From NCBI GenBank assembly GCA_020636095.1, contig JACJYN010000006.1, positions 124,001-188,000 of the forward strand: a stretch of 64,000 nucleotides of DNA, given 5' to 3'. Source of the stretch: Lewinellaceae bacterium (GTDB lineage Bacteria; Bacteroidota; Bacteroidia; Chitinophagales; Saprospiraceae). The position numbers and the translations under genes are program-made. Shown piece by piece: positions 7,548-16,540 of this stretch. Below the pieces are notes generated by a model that was not told where the DNA came from, did no database searches, and was given only the letters and a program-made list of their open reading frames with translations. The stretch's first letter is position 1, and each line of letters opens with the position of its first letter.

Positions 7548-10157
7548 CTATCTCACACTGGCCTTTCCAAACTCGGCCCCGTACAGAATCTTTTTCACAT
7601 CCTCGTAATTGGGAGGGAAGGCCACATCGTCCAGGACAAAGCCCGAGTTGGCCTCGATCAGGTACGGAAGTTCCGCCCCTTCGATCGTGACCCGGTTCAC
7701 CTTTGCAAAAGCAGGCCCGAATTCCGGCTTCTTCTCGAAGGTGGTGACGCCGATCCGGCAGTTGGTAACCTTGCTGTCGGAGACGACGAGCCGGGACCGG
7801 TCTTTGCTGGTCAGAGCGATCTCTGAATTGATGATCTCCACATATTGAGCGGTCATATTGCTGCCTTCTCCGGCGCTGAGGCCTTTGTCGCCAATGCGGT
7901 TCATAAAGACATGGCTGACCTGGATTTCGGTTCCGGAGACGTCAATGCCGTCGTTGCCAACGTCAATAAAGGAAGAGTTGGCTACCGTTCCGGTGCAAAA
8001 GTCACAGTCAAAGGCATCTGCATTGATATCCTTGAATAAAGAATTTTCCATCATGAAGTTGGCGCGAACGACGTTCAGGAAGTCGTCCCCGATCTGATTG
8101 CCGATAAAGGCCACGTAGTTGAAATCGACGGGTGATTCGTAAAAGACGACGGCTCCGGAGACTCCCCAGCCCTTTTCGCGCGAGCAGTTCAGGTGGTCAA
8201 AGGTCGTGTGCTCCAGTGAAGAGCGTTCGTCGGCCCGGATGATGATCCATCCCTGGGCAGTCCGGTCTGAAGAATGCACCAGGATGGTGTCCTGCTCCGT
8301 ACCCATAAAGTAGACCGGAGAGTAGCAGATGACCTTGGCATTGTTGACCATGTCGATCTGAGCGCCGGCTTCTACCTCCAGGCGGCGCCCGGCGGGAATG
8401 ACCAGGTCTCTGTCCAGGGTCCATTCGCCTTTGGGAATAGAGATAACATTGGTTTCCGGCGCCTCCTCTATAAAGTCAAAGGAAGTGTGGTTGGCGTCTC
8501 TTACGATCGGGTTCCAGGCGTGGGCCGCGCGATTTTCGTAAGTCCAGGGGAAAACCAGGACCGATTCGCCGGTATTATCCAGCCCCAGGAGGTTGTAGGA
8601 TATCTTCAGTTCCTCCAGCAGGGAATCCGCCCAGGTGATAGTAGGAGGAATCTTAAAGGTGAAGGTTTGGATGTCCTCTCTGGCTACCGTATGCCCGGCA
8701 TCGAGGATGATGGGCTCCTTGGGATAGAAGTAGAAGGTGTCGCGCCAGCTGAGATGTTTGATCTCAACGGGCAGGTCCTGGGTGTTGCGTATCTGAACAT
8801 TGAGTTCGTAATCTTTCTGTTGGCCGAAATAGGCAATGATATGGTCCTTATCCGGCGCCAGAGCAGACTGGATGTACTTCTGGTTCTCGTACAGGAAGTA
8901 AGTAGGCAGGTCGTAGAACGGCCAATCAGCATACACCTTACTGACGATTTTGTGAAGCTTGTCGCCATTTTTGGCCAGGAACTGATCGAGAAACTGAGGC
9001 TGGCTGATCACCTGGGCTTCCTGGAGGTAATAGCGCTTGAATTCGAGGTTGTCGAAGATCATCTTCAGTACCTTGTCCTGCTCCAGTTTGTAGCGTTGGG
9101 TGCCGATTTCCCTGGGTTGTTCCAGGATGATCGACCATTGATTCGGGTCATTTTTGTGCATAGCGCCCCATTCGCGGACGATGGGCTCGGCCAGCCCGGT
9201 GATCGGGTTGAAGTAGAAGCGCAGGTTGAAGCGGTAGAGCGCGTGCCGGTTGTTCATCAGGTCGGTGATGGCAAAGGCCTGGGCGACCTTTTTGAGGTCC
9301 AGGAACTTGCCGAGTTCCAGGTTGCCGGCCAGCACGTCCTGCCACATCCGCTTGATCATAAGCAACTGGTCCCGGGTTCCCGGGCTCTCCATCAGTTGGC
9401 TTTCCTTATAGGGGTTGAGGTCTTCCTGGAGTTTGAAAATGATGCCTTCTCTGAGGCTGTTGTTTTCCACCAGGTATTTGTCGAAGCGCTCTTCCATGTA
9501 GAAGATGCCCTTGGGCTTGCCGTTGATCGACACGTCCACAAAGTCTACCCTCAGGCCCATCATGCCTCTTTCTTTCATGAGCTCCATGCCCAGCCAGTCG
9601 GTCACATACCCCCGGGTGTCCGGAAGCAACATGCCGAAGCGTTTCATTCCCTTGATGGTGTCGCCACCCTTTACCTTGACCTCGAAGGACCACTTGGAGT
9701 CGTTTTCCAGGTGTACGGTCATCATCCCGGTCAGGGCGATCTTCACGTCATGTGTGACGCCGTTGATGGTCAGTTTTGCCGGGAATTCCTCATTCTTTTG
9801 CTCATCGGTGATCATACCATTCTCCCGGGCCTGTTCGCGGAGGTACTGAAGCCGGAGCATGTGTTTGAACTTGATGTCAATATCTACTTTGTCCAGGCCT
9901 GAAAGCTTTCCGGTTGCGTAATTCTTGATGAAGGAAAAGTCCAGGTCGGCAATTTTCAATAAGGCGTGCTTGTAGTAGCCGGTATCTCCGGTTTTTTTCA
10001 GGTAGGCGCCGTATCCCAGTGCTGCGAAAAACATGACGACTACCGCTGCAACGCCTGCTAAACGCAAGATCCAAACCCTCAGTGATTTCTTGTCTTTAAG
10101 CAAATCGAGGATCTCTCTGGATCGGTTTGAACCGTTGTTCTGCTGCTTAATTTTCAT
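7548..10157 (-). CDS. CotH-like membrane-anchored protein with C-terminal beta-helix (paralogue 2)
   Basis: This 869-residue tandem paralogue of the next gene has the same layout. It has a basic N-terminus, a single membrane helix (LAGVAAVVVMFFAALGYGAY, about 32-51), a CotH-like region with VDVSINGKPKGIFYMEERFD, and a C-terminal beta-helix (about 620-845, for example GTVANSSFIDVGNDGIDVSG). The DLMNN and NLRFYFNPITGLAEPIV segments match the CotH core. Where active CotH proteins have WDxD this one reads REWGAM, so the metal-binding aspartates seem absent. It starts 4 bp after the DUF4956 gene stop, which implies translational coupling. The duplication predates considerable divergence. A structural or sugar-binding role in EPS attachment is as likely as catalysis. 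Confidence 0.8.
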   Translation of the reverse strand: MKIKQQNNGSNRSREILDLLKDKKSLRVWILRLAGVAAVVVMFFAALGYGAYLKKTGDTGYYKHALLKIADLDFSFIKNYATGKLSGLDKVDIDIKFKHMLRLQYLREQARENGMITDEQKNEEFPAKLTINGVTHDVKIALTGMMTVHLENDSKWSFEVKVKGGDTIKGMKRFGMLLPDTRGYVTDWLGMELMKERGMMGLRVDFVDVSINGKPKGIFYMEERFDKYLVENNSLREGIIFKLQEDLNPYKESQLMESPGTRDQLLMIKRMWQDVLAGNLELGKFLDLKKVAQAFAITDLMNNRHALYRFNLRFYFNPITGLAEPIVREWGAMHKNDPNQWSIILEQPREIGTQRYKLEQDKVLKMIFDNLEFKRYYLQEAQVISQPQFLDQFLAKNGDKLHKIVSKVYADWPFYDLPTYFLYENQKYIQSALAPDKDHIIAYFGQQKDYELNVQIRNTQDLPVEIKHLSWRDTFYFYPKEPIILDAGHTVAREDIQTFTFKIPPTITWADSLLEELKISYNLLGLDNTGESVLVFPWTYENRAAHAWNPIVRDANHTSFDFIEEAPETNVISIPKGEWTLDRDLVIPAGRRLEVEAGAQIDMVNNAKVICYSPVYFMGTEQDTILVHSSDRTAQGWIIIRADERSSLEHTTFDHLNCSREKGWGVSGAVVFYESPVDFNYVAFIGNQIGDDFLNVVRANFMMENSLFKDINADAFDCDFCTGTVANSSFIDVGNDGIDVSGTEIQVSHVFMNRIGDKGLSAGEGSNMTAQYVEIINSEIALTSKDRSRLVVSDSKVTNCRIGVTTFEKKPEFGPAFAKVNRVTIEGAELPYLIEANSGFVLDDVAFPPNYEDVKKILYGAEFGKASVR

Positions 10158-10161
10158 GATA

Positions 10162-10845
10162 TTAAATTATTCCGTTTTGATCCAAAAAGCTGATCTGAAT
10201 AGAGTTGTCGAGGCCGTGCAGGGCCGCGCGAGCCTTATTCAGGTCTTTGAAATTATTAAACTCCGCGACGAAGGCGGCTTCCATATAGTTTTTGTTCTCG
10301 TCCAGGCGCTTCATCTCCAGCTCCTTACAGTGCGGCATGATGGTTTCAACGATACTGTCGAGGGAAATACCCAGGACATTTTCGGACATGACAGTGAAGT
10401 TGAGGCTGCGCTGTGCGTCGGTAGGCTTGAGGAAGTGTTTTCCCCAGATCACGGCCAGCACAAAGAAGAAACCGATGGAGGTGACAATCCGCTGGTCGGC
10501 GCCGAAGCCCAGGCCCAGTGCGATTGTCAGGAAGATGTACGCCAGTTCTTCCGGTTCCTTAATGGCAGCCCGGAAGCGGACGATAGACAGTGCGCCCACC
10601 AAACCCAGCGACAAGGCCAGAGATGATTTCACGATCGTAATGATGATCATGGTGGTGACGGCGATGAGCTCAAAATTGGCGGCAAACGACTTCTTATTCG
10701 AAAGCGAAGCGCCATAGCGGGCGTAAATTCGTCCTAATAGATGCGCCAGCAGAGCGGTAAGCACCAGATTGATAAGGAAGTTCCAGGGGGATATCTCCGG
10801 AACCTGGTTAGCTAGAAATTGTTCGAAGGTTTGGTTCTGATCCAT
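10162..10845 (-). CDS. DUF4956 membrane protein
   Basis: This 227-residue protein has about four membrane helices in the first 150 residues (FLINLVLTALLAHLLGRIYA, FELIAVTTMIIITIVKSSLA, LAYIFLTIALGLGFG, VTSIGFFFVLAVIWGKHF). The sequence LGLVGALSIVRFRAAIKEPE, a hallmark of DUF4956, comes between helices 2 and 3. A soluble C-terminal domain of about 80 residues follows. The biochemical role of the family is not established. To my knowledge it often neighbours CotH and polyphosphate-polymerase (VTC) proteins. Here it is coupled to a CotH-like gene (4 bp gap), but no VTC gene is in view. It is probably the inner-membrane partner of the CotH-like proteins. Confidence 0.85.
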   Translation of the reverse strand: MDQNQTFEQFLANQVPEISPWNFLINLVLTALLAHLLGRIYARYGASLSNKKSFAANFELIAVTTMIIITIVKSSLALSLGLVGALSIVRFRAAIKEPEELAYIFLTIALGLGFGADQRIVTSIGFFFVLAVIWGKHFLKPTDAQRSLNFTVMSENVLGISLDSIVETIMPHCKELEMKRLDENKNYMEAAFVAEFNNFKDLNKARAALHGLDNSIQISFLDQNGII

Positions 10846-10942
10846 AGTACCTAGAGTTTTTACTAATTGACGGTTTGACGGTTTATGTAATTAAAAACAG
10901 GATGATCCAGCGCAGCCGGTGCACTGTATATCAAGCGGCCAG

Positions 10943-10979
10943 GGCAGGCGGCGACGCCTGCCGAAGCTTTTTTTTTTTA
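10943..10979 (+). terminator. Intrinsic-terminator-like hairpin on the plus strand, no plus-strand gene upstream
   Basis: A perfect 8-bp stem, GGCAGGCG (10943-10950) and CGCCTGCC (10955-10962), with a GCGA tetraloop, is followed after five bases by eleven T residues (10968-10978). It reads as a rho-independent terminator only on the plus strand, yet every nearby gene is on the minus strand. It lies between the Wzy-like and DUF4956 genes. It may end an antisense or small plus-strand transcript. Confidence 0.55.
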
Positions 10980-11051
10980 TGATTTTAGCCTCTGTGCAGA
11001 GAATTGGAAGGGGGTAAAGTCGCTCAAATTGACGTCAGGTTGCTGTGCGGT

Positions 11052-12464
11052 CTAACCTATTTCCGGAAGCGTTTTTCTAAAAGAAATTTTGAAATCCTTG
11101 ATTTCTCCATATATAAACCCTCGCTGGTACCGGGCCCCCAGGCCCAGGCCCAGGTGCATGGCGTAAAAGACGCCGATCCCGGAATACAACAGGGTGTTGG
11201 TCAGGTTGCCAACGGCATAGATCACCGCCAGCAAAAAGGGGATGGCGAAGAAAATGTTGTACGTTGTCAACCGGTAAAAGTATAAAATAGCCAATACCAC
11301 AAACAAGATATAAAATACCAGCGCCGGAACGCCATAGTAGAACAGGGTCGAAAAATAACCGCTGTGGATGCCTCCATCCGCCCCGGTCGCCCGGTTGAGT
11401 TGCCGGGTGACTTGTAACATGGCCTGGTAGTAAACTTCGTTGTTTTTACCACCGTAGCCAAAAACAGGTTGATGCCCGATGTTGTCAATAACCATGGTAT
11501 AGTATCCTTTCCGCCCATCAACACTGTCGGTTAGCCGCTCCTGCACCAGGGATGATTGCATGATATCCTGGAAGAAGAAAGTATAGACAGACAGCACCAG
11601 GGTCAGGCCTATCAATCCGGCGAAGATCAAACGGGTCGGGCTCACTTGTTGTATCTTCACAAAGTAGATGAACAAAACGAGAGTCATGACCAGCCAGCTC
11701 ATCCGGTGGAAAGTGAAAATCACCGCCACTGCAAACAACATAGACAGCATATATTTCAGCCTGACGTTCTGAAGGGTGATCAAAGTCCAGGCCATTGCCA
11801 GGATCAAAAAATAGGCGTTGATGCGTTCGGTTTTAAATATTCCCGTAGCCCGCAGGACATCGCCAAAGGCGCTGCGCTGTTCGCCGACCCGCATGAACAT
11901 AGTATCTGCTACGGTTTGGATCACACAGATCACACTGGTAACAACCGCCGTGACTATGATGACCTTGCCAATGGTCGCTATCATCTTTTCACTGGAAAGC
12001 AGGTAAAAAGAATAAACCATGACCAGAATATTCAGTGGTTTCAGGGATTTCACGATGGCCTCCGATAAGCTCAGGTCATTGACGTGTACAAAAAGAGAAA
12101 CGATCACAGAACCTATGGCCAAAACCAGCGCAACGATAAACAAGGGTTGCACCCAGGGGGAACTCCGGATTTTGGTTTGTTTAATGGATCCGGGAAACGC
12201 AAAATTCCGGAACAGGAAAAAGCCAAAGACCAGCAGCAGAAATCGCTCCGGCTGAATTTCAAAGAAACTAATGCCCGGGATAGAAAAAGTGAGCAGGTCA
12301 TTGTATTCACCGGTCAACAGGAAATACGAAATAACCAGCAGCTCGAATTTATTTTCCACCTGGCTCTGGCGAACGAAGTACACCGCAATGAAAAATGCCG
12401 CTACAAAATAAGCATTGATCAAAGCAAGATCTAACCCGTCTAATTTCAATAATTGTTCTTCCAT
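11052..12464 (-). CDS. Wzy-like O-antigen/EPS polymerase
   Basis: This 470-residue integral membrane protein has about eleven hydrophobic helices and a large extracytoplasmic loop around residues 310-365. The loop holds YTMVIDNIGHQPVFGYGGKN and ends with GIHSGYFSTLFYYGVPALVF, the usual HxGxxxxxLxxxG-like signature of the Wzy/WaaL O-antigen ligase superfamily. It should join lipid-linked repeat units in the periplasm once the flippase has exported them. A ligase role cannot be excluded on sequence alone. Context favours polymerase, because the locus also encodes Wza-, Wzc- and Wzx-like proteins. It begins 8 bp after the upstream Wzc-like gene. Confidence 0.8.
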   Translation of the reverse strand: MEEQLLKLDGLDLALINAYFVAAFFIAVYFVRQSQVENKFELLVISYFLLTGEYNDLLTFSIPGISFFEIQPERFLLLVFGFFLFRNFAFPGSIKQTKIRSSPWVQPLFIVALVLAIGSVIVSLFVHVNDLSLSEAIVKSLKPLNILVMVYSFYLLSSEKMIATIGKVIIVTAVVTSVICVIQTVADTMFMRVGEQRSAFGDVLRATGIFKTERINAYFLILAMAWTLITLQNVRLKYMLSMLFAVAVIFTFHRMSWLVMTLVLFIYFVKIQQVSPTRLIFAGLIGLTLVLSVYTFFFQDIMQSSLVQERLTDSVDGRKGYYTMVIDNIGHQPVFGYGGKNNEVYYQAMLQVTRQLNRATGADGGIHSGYFSTLFYYGVPALVFYILFVVLAILYFYRLTTYNIFFAIPFLLAVIYAVGNLTNTLLYSGIGVFYAMHLGLGLGARYQRGFIYGEIKDFKISFRKTLPEIG

Positions 12465-12471
12465 GGTGGCA

Positions 12472-14856
12472 TTAAATTTTGAGGCTCATCAATTTCTCAG
12501 GGGCCTCCTCCATATAATAAGATTCCCCATAATAAAATGCTTCACCTGGCACATCATTTAATACGAGGTGTGCGCTGTCTATGTTTCCTTTTTTAACCAA
12601 CTTTTCCAGTCCGGACAAGAAGGTTAATTTGGAATGTTTCCTTCTCAGGACAAACAGGTGGAAGTCGATGAAGCGAGACAACAGCAGATAATCAGAGACC
12701 AGCCCGAGCGCCGGGCTGTCGATGATAATGTAATCGTAGTCCTCTTTTAGCCTGGCCATCATTGGTTTCATCCGGGCGCTGGTCAGTATAACCTGGGGGT
12801 TGCGGTCTTCGATCCGGGTCGGAAGGTAATGGAGGTTGTGCTGTTTGGCGTCAAAATAGATGGCTTCCTCGATCGGCAGGTGCTCATCCATCAGGTAATC
12901 CGATAATCCATAACCGGTAATGTCAACCAGGCTCTTGATCTGGCTGGGAACCCGGAAGTCCGCATCGACCAGAATAACTTTTTTGCCGGCGTCGGCGAGG
13001 CTGCGCGCCAGATGGATCGCGCAGAAGGTCTTGCCTTCGTTGGGAATGGTCGAGCCCAGGCCGATGATCTTCTTGCGGGCATCGGGTTCGGTGAAGAACA
13101 CCTTGGCGCACAATTCGCGGAAGGACTCCTTAACCTGCCAGATGGATTTGTGTTTCGAGTCCAGGTGGGCAATGCTTGCCGCTACTGGGATGTCGGTGGC
13201 GTTCTCCAGGGACAGGATATCCTGTACGGTATCATCGAGGGATTCGTGAATGATGAGCCAGGTGAGGGGCAGGGCCAAGCCAACCAGCACGCCTATCAGC
13301 ATGATCAGTTTGTTTTGGGGCGTTACGGGTTTGCTGCCGGTCATGGTGGCTTCGTCCAGCACCTTGATATCGCGTATGTTCTCTTCTCTGCTGATCTCCG
13401 TTTTGGCCAGTTCCTGGCTGAGGTAGTTGTAAAGGTTCTGAAACAAGGTGCTTTTGCGTTCGTAGTAGGCCAGTTGGTTCTGGCGGCGGGGCACCTCTGC
13501 CATATGTTCTTCCTGCTGTTCGATTCTTTGGTTGATACTTTTAAGAGATTCTTCAGAGGCCCGGATCAGGTTTTTGAGATTTTCCTGGATCGACCGGGTG
13601 GCATCGAGAATCTGGGCGTCCAGCATTTTGATGTCGTGACTCTGCCTGCCCTTGAAGTAACTCATACGGCTTTTTTCCGAATAGAGCTTTTGGAGTTCCT
13701 GCAGGCTGTGGTTGAGCAGAGGGTCGTTGATACCCATGGCGACCGGCGCGATCACCTTGTCTATCTTGGAGCTGTCGGCGAGGTATTTGATCAGGGCATT
13801 GCAGTATTTGATCTGCCATTCGTATTGTGTCCGGGAAGACTCCAGTTCTATGATCTTATTGAGTATGGTGATGGCCTTCTGGGCCAGGTTCACTATTTTC
13901 CCGTTTCTTTTAAAACTTTCCACCTTCAGCTCTGCCTGTGCCAGCGAATCGGAGATGTTGGACAGCTGGCCGCGGATAAAGTCCTCCCGCTGTTGGGCCA
14001 GCTCTTTCCGCTCGTTGAGTTTGGTTTCAATATATTTGGCGGATAATTTTTCGAGGAAGGTGATCTCTTTTTTGACGACTTCGCCCCTGGATTTCAGGCG
14101 GAGCATGCTGGCGCCAATCACTTCTTCCACTTCCAGTTTCTCCTGATAGGAATCGGCCAGGCTTTCAATATCGTGAACCTTAAAGAAGAGTTCCTTGTCC
14201 TGGAAATCACTCGATGGCCTTTGCGAATCCGTCTTTTTAATGATAAAGTGGAAATAGTCAGAAATGACCGGCTCTCCAAAAGAGTGGGTTTCTGAATAAT
14301 AGAATTTGCGGTCGACGATGTGTGTCGTATGGGTTGTAGGGTTAGACATGGTGAAGTTCCTGGACTCTACCGTGAGCCGGTATTGGCTGTCCGATAGTAT
14401 TTCCAGGTAAAAAGGCACTTCAAACATCTGAGGCATCGTATCGATCAGTTCCACCGTGAAAGGGAAGAAGCCGTAGTGCTCTTCCGCCCCATACCAGCTG
14501 CCGGTATAATAGGAGACATCGAAGTTGAGTTCTTTCATCGTTTCTTCCAAAAGATGGAAGGAGCTGAGCGTTCCCATTTCATTGTACAGGTTCTTTTTCC
14601 GCTGCATCACCATGACCTCGTCTCCCAGTAATTCGTAGTTTTCTCCAAATTCGCGGTTTTTTCCTGAAAGGTCGAAGAACAAAGAGGTGCTGGCCTGATA
14701 TACCGGTGTTGCGACCTGGGTGTACAGGTAGGCTATCGCCATGCAGATGGCCAGGCTTAGGGCAAAAACGATTTTCTTGTCCCAAATATCCCTGGCCAGC
14801 ACCAGCAGGTCAACTTCGTAGGCTTTGTTTTCTTTATATGTTCTTCGGCGATTCAT
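12472..14856 (-). CDS. Wzc-like polysaccharide co-polymerase / bacterial tyrosine kinase (copy 1)
   Basis: This 794-residue inner-membrane protein controls EPS chain length and export. It has an N-terminal helix (KIVFALSLAICMAIAYLY, about 28-45), a long periplasmic Wzz domain with coiled coils (about 260-490), and a second helix preceded by a proline motif (PVTPQNKLIMLIGVLVGLAL). The cytoplasmic BY-kinase domain shows Walker A STIPNEGKTF (about 604-613), Walker A' VILVDADFR and Walker B YIIIDSP (about 707). The C-terminus has clustered tyrosines (EAFYYGESYYMEE), the usual autophosphorylation tail. It is the second of two such genes in the locus, between a glycosyltransferase and the polymerase. 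No partner phosphatase gene is in this window. Confidence 0.92.
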   Translation of the reverse strand: MNRRRTYKENKAYEVDLLVLARDIWDKKIVFALSLAICMAIAYLYTQVATPVYQASTSLFFDLSGKNREFGENYELLGDEVMVMQRKKNLYNEMGTLSSFHLLEETMKELNFDVSYYTGSWYGAEEHYGFFPFTVELIDTMPQMFEVPFYLEILSDSQYRLTVESRNFTMSNPTTHTTHIVDRKFYYSETHSFGEPVISDYFHFIIKKTDSQRPSSDFQDKELFFKVHDIESLADSYQEKLEVEEVIGASMLRLKSRGEVVKKEITFLEKLSAKYIETKLNERKELAQQREDFIRGQLSNISDSLAQAELKVESFKRNGKIVNLAQKAITILNKIIELESSRTQYEWQIKYCNALIKYLADSSKIDKVIAPVAMGINDPLLNHSLQELQKLYSEKSRMSYFKGRQSHDIKMLDAQILDATRSIQENLKNLIRASEESLKSINQRIEQQEEHMAEVPRRQNQLAYYERKSTLFQNLYNYLSQELAKTEISREENIRDIKVLDEATMTGSKPVTPQNKLIMLIGVLVGLALPLTWLIIHESLDDTVQDILSLENATDIPVAASIAHLDSKHKSIWQVKESFRELCAKVFFTEPDARKKIIGLGSTIPNEGKTFCAIHLARSLADAGKKVILVDADFRVPSQIKSLVDITGYGLSDYLMDEHLPIEEAIYFDAKQHNLHYLPTRIEDRNPQVILTSARMKPMMARLKEDYDYIIIDSPALGLVSDYLLLSRFIDFHLFVLRRKHSKLTFLSGLEKLVKKGNIDSAHLVLNDVPGEAFYYGESYYMEEAPEKLMSLKI

Positions 14857-14896
14857 ATACTTACTCGGTTATCAAAGGCGCATTGGAATTGAGCCT

Positions 14897-16123
14897 TCAA
14901 GCGTGTTTTCCATTACCATTGAGGTTCTGGAGAAAGGTTTTCAGGCGGGGCCCATAGTTCAGGTAGTTAAACTCGCGCAGCCCCAGTTCTCTTCCCTGTT
15001 GGCCGATCCTGGCCGCTTCCTGGGGGTGGTCGACGACAAATTTCATTTTTGCCGCATATTCGGAAGCATCGTAATGATCGGATACCAGCGCTGTCTCCCC
15101 GTCTTCGAAATAATGAGGCACCTCTCCTACTTTGGTCGTGATAATTGGATTGGCCGCCGCCGTATATTCTCCAATCTTATGCGGGAAACGGGCGGCGTCC
15201 TGCAGGGTGGGCCGCAGGGGGATCAGCAGGCCAATCGCGTTGACGTACAGGTCTATCAGCTCGGAGTAGGGCACATTGGAAAATACCCTGACCTTATCGG
15301 CTTTCTTCATCTTCCGGATATCTGCATCCAGCTGCTCATACTGGCTCTTTTTACCACCGCTGACGAGCAGGTGCAATTTTGCATCCGAGTGGCCGGGCAG
15401 GCGGTCGTAAGACTCGAGAATGAAGTCGACCACCTCTTTGTAATCGAGGGCGCCGCAATACAGGAAATAGGGTTCCTGTCCTTCCCGTTTGGGCTGCTCG
15501 AAGGGCTTGAAGTCACAAATGACCGGTATCTTGAAAATGGGCTTGCCGGGAGCGACTTTGCGGAAATTATCTGCCAGCAGCTCGCTGATGGGTAGCGCTG
15601 CGTCCATTCGCTTCACCATGAGGTTGTCGAACAGGTAGTCATTGATCCGGGTGAGCCAACCTTGCCGGTGTTGCATAGCCGAGGCAAACTCTACGTACAA
15701 CAGGGCGATGGGAAAACCAAGCAGTTGGGAGTACAGGCGGTACAGGACTACCTGTATGAAGTCCCGGCAGGAGATAATGCCGGCATCCAGGTCTCCTTTT
15801 TGGGCCAGTTTGCGCAGATACAGAAACTCCTGAACAATACCGCGCAACTTCTGGATGTTTCTGCTGAGAAACCCCTCCGGTTTGTAGACGGTGCCGGAAG
15901 TATAAATGTAATGGATGCCCTCGTATTCTCCCTCGGGCTCGACCTGCACCGGCTGGCCGGGCTTGAATTTGCCCTTGCGGTTGATTACCGTCAACCGGGC
16001 GTTGGAAGTAGCGAGGGCCTTGCCCAGCAGAATAGTCTTTTGAATGGCCGCCAGGCCGATCGGGAAACCGGACTCTCCTAAATAAACGACATGGAACTTC
16101 CTGCCTTGTTGTTCTCTATTCAT
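14897..16123 (-). CDS. Glycosyltransferase family 4 (GT1-like)
   Basis: This 408-residue GT-B fold protein has an N-terminal loop VYLGESGFPIGLAAIQKTIL that resembles acceptor-binding loops. Its C-terminal donor domain starts near YFLYCGALDYKEVVDFILES and contains FPHKIGEYTAAANPIITTKV, then a EVPHYFEDGETALV segment. The latter corresponds to the E-x7-E-like donor site, but in a divergent form. It should be cytoplasmic or peripheral to the membrane and add a sugar to the EPS repeat. It precedes the Wzc-like gene by 40 bp. About 250 bp of noncoding sequence plus a family A repeat separate it from the epimerase gene upstream, so it may have its own promoter. Confidence 0.85.
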   Translation of the reverse strand: MNREQQGRKFHVVYLGESGFPIGLAAIQKTILLGKALATSNARLTVINRKGKFKPGQPVQVEPEGEYEGIHYIYTSGTVYKPEGFLSRNIQKLRGIVQEFLYLRKLAQKGDLDAGIISCRDFIQVVLYRLYSQLLGFPIALLYVEFASAMQHRQGWLTRINDYLFDNLMVKRMDAALPISELLADNFRKVAPGKPIFKIPVICDFKPFEQPKREGQEPYFLYCGALDYKEVVDFILESYDRLPGHSDAKLHLLVSGGKKSQYEQLDADIRKMKKADKVRVFSNVPYSELIDLYVNAIGLLIPLRPTLQDAARFPHKIGEYTAAANPIITTKVGEVPHYFEDGETALVSDHYDASEYAAKMKFVVDHPQEAARIGQQGRELGLREFNYLNYGPRLKTFLQNLNGNGKHA

Positions 16124-16372
16124 GGGATGCGTGTAATTTTGGGCGGGGCGCGGTTCTGGTTTATCCCCCCCCTTTGTTTTTGTGTTTCTAAAGGTTTCAG
16201 GCAGAATAAAATAGATATTGCTGACTCTGAATAAATGTTTGGGTGTAGGCCCTGTTTTTTGAATAAATAGTTGGGTTGATCTATTGGGCGCGTAAAAAAA
16301 TAAGGGGAACCGGTTTAGCCAAAAATAGAAGAGAGGGGAGCCATCCCAGAAAAAACAGGACAGCTCATTCTC

Positions 16373-16534
16373 TTAGGGCCCGGCGAAGAATAACTTCCCC
16401 ATTTGATGCCGATCTTTTGCCGCTGTACTGCGTTGCTCATCACTTGCGTAGCTGGGCTATGCGCGTTCTTCGCGCCTTGTCCAGCGACAAAATCTCTGGC
16501 CTGAAACGGGAACTTATTTTTCTCCGGCCCCTTA
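16373..16534 (-). repeat. Family A long-hairpin element, copy A1
   Basis: Imperfect 28-bp terminal inverted repeats, TTAGGGCCCGGCGAAGAATA at the left and TTATTTTTCTCCGGCCCCTT near the right end, enclose a second imperfect palindrome. That inner palindrome runs from TTTTGCCGCTGTACTGCG to CTTGTCCAGCGACAAAA around a GTAGCTGGGCTATGC centre. It begins 6 bp after the epimerase stop codon (16541-16543). The same core, in the same strand orientation, recurs at 24050, 26599, 48151 and 55427. The remaining noncoding part, 16124-16372, shows nothing I can name. Confidence 0.75.
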
Positions 16535-16540
16535 TCGCCT

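Noticed and set aside
8274..9902. 542-codon open frame on the plus strand opposite the second CotH-like gene
   Set aside because: No recognisable motif or start context; the minus frame is a clear paralogue of its neighbour.
10162..10845. A polyphosphate-polymerase (VTC) partner for the DUF4956/CotH set
   Set aside because: No VTC-domain gene is present in the window, so the known three-part neighbourhood cannot be claimed.
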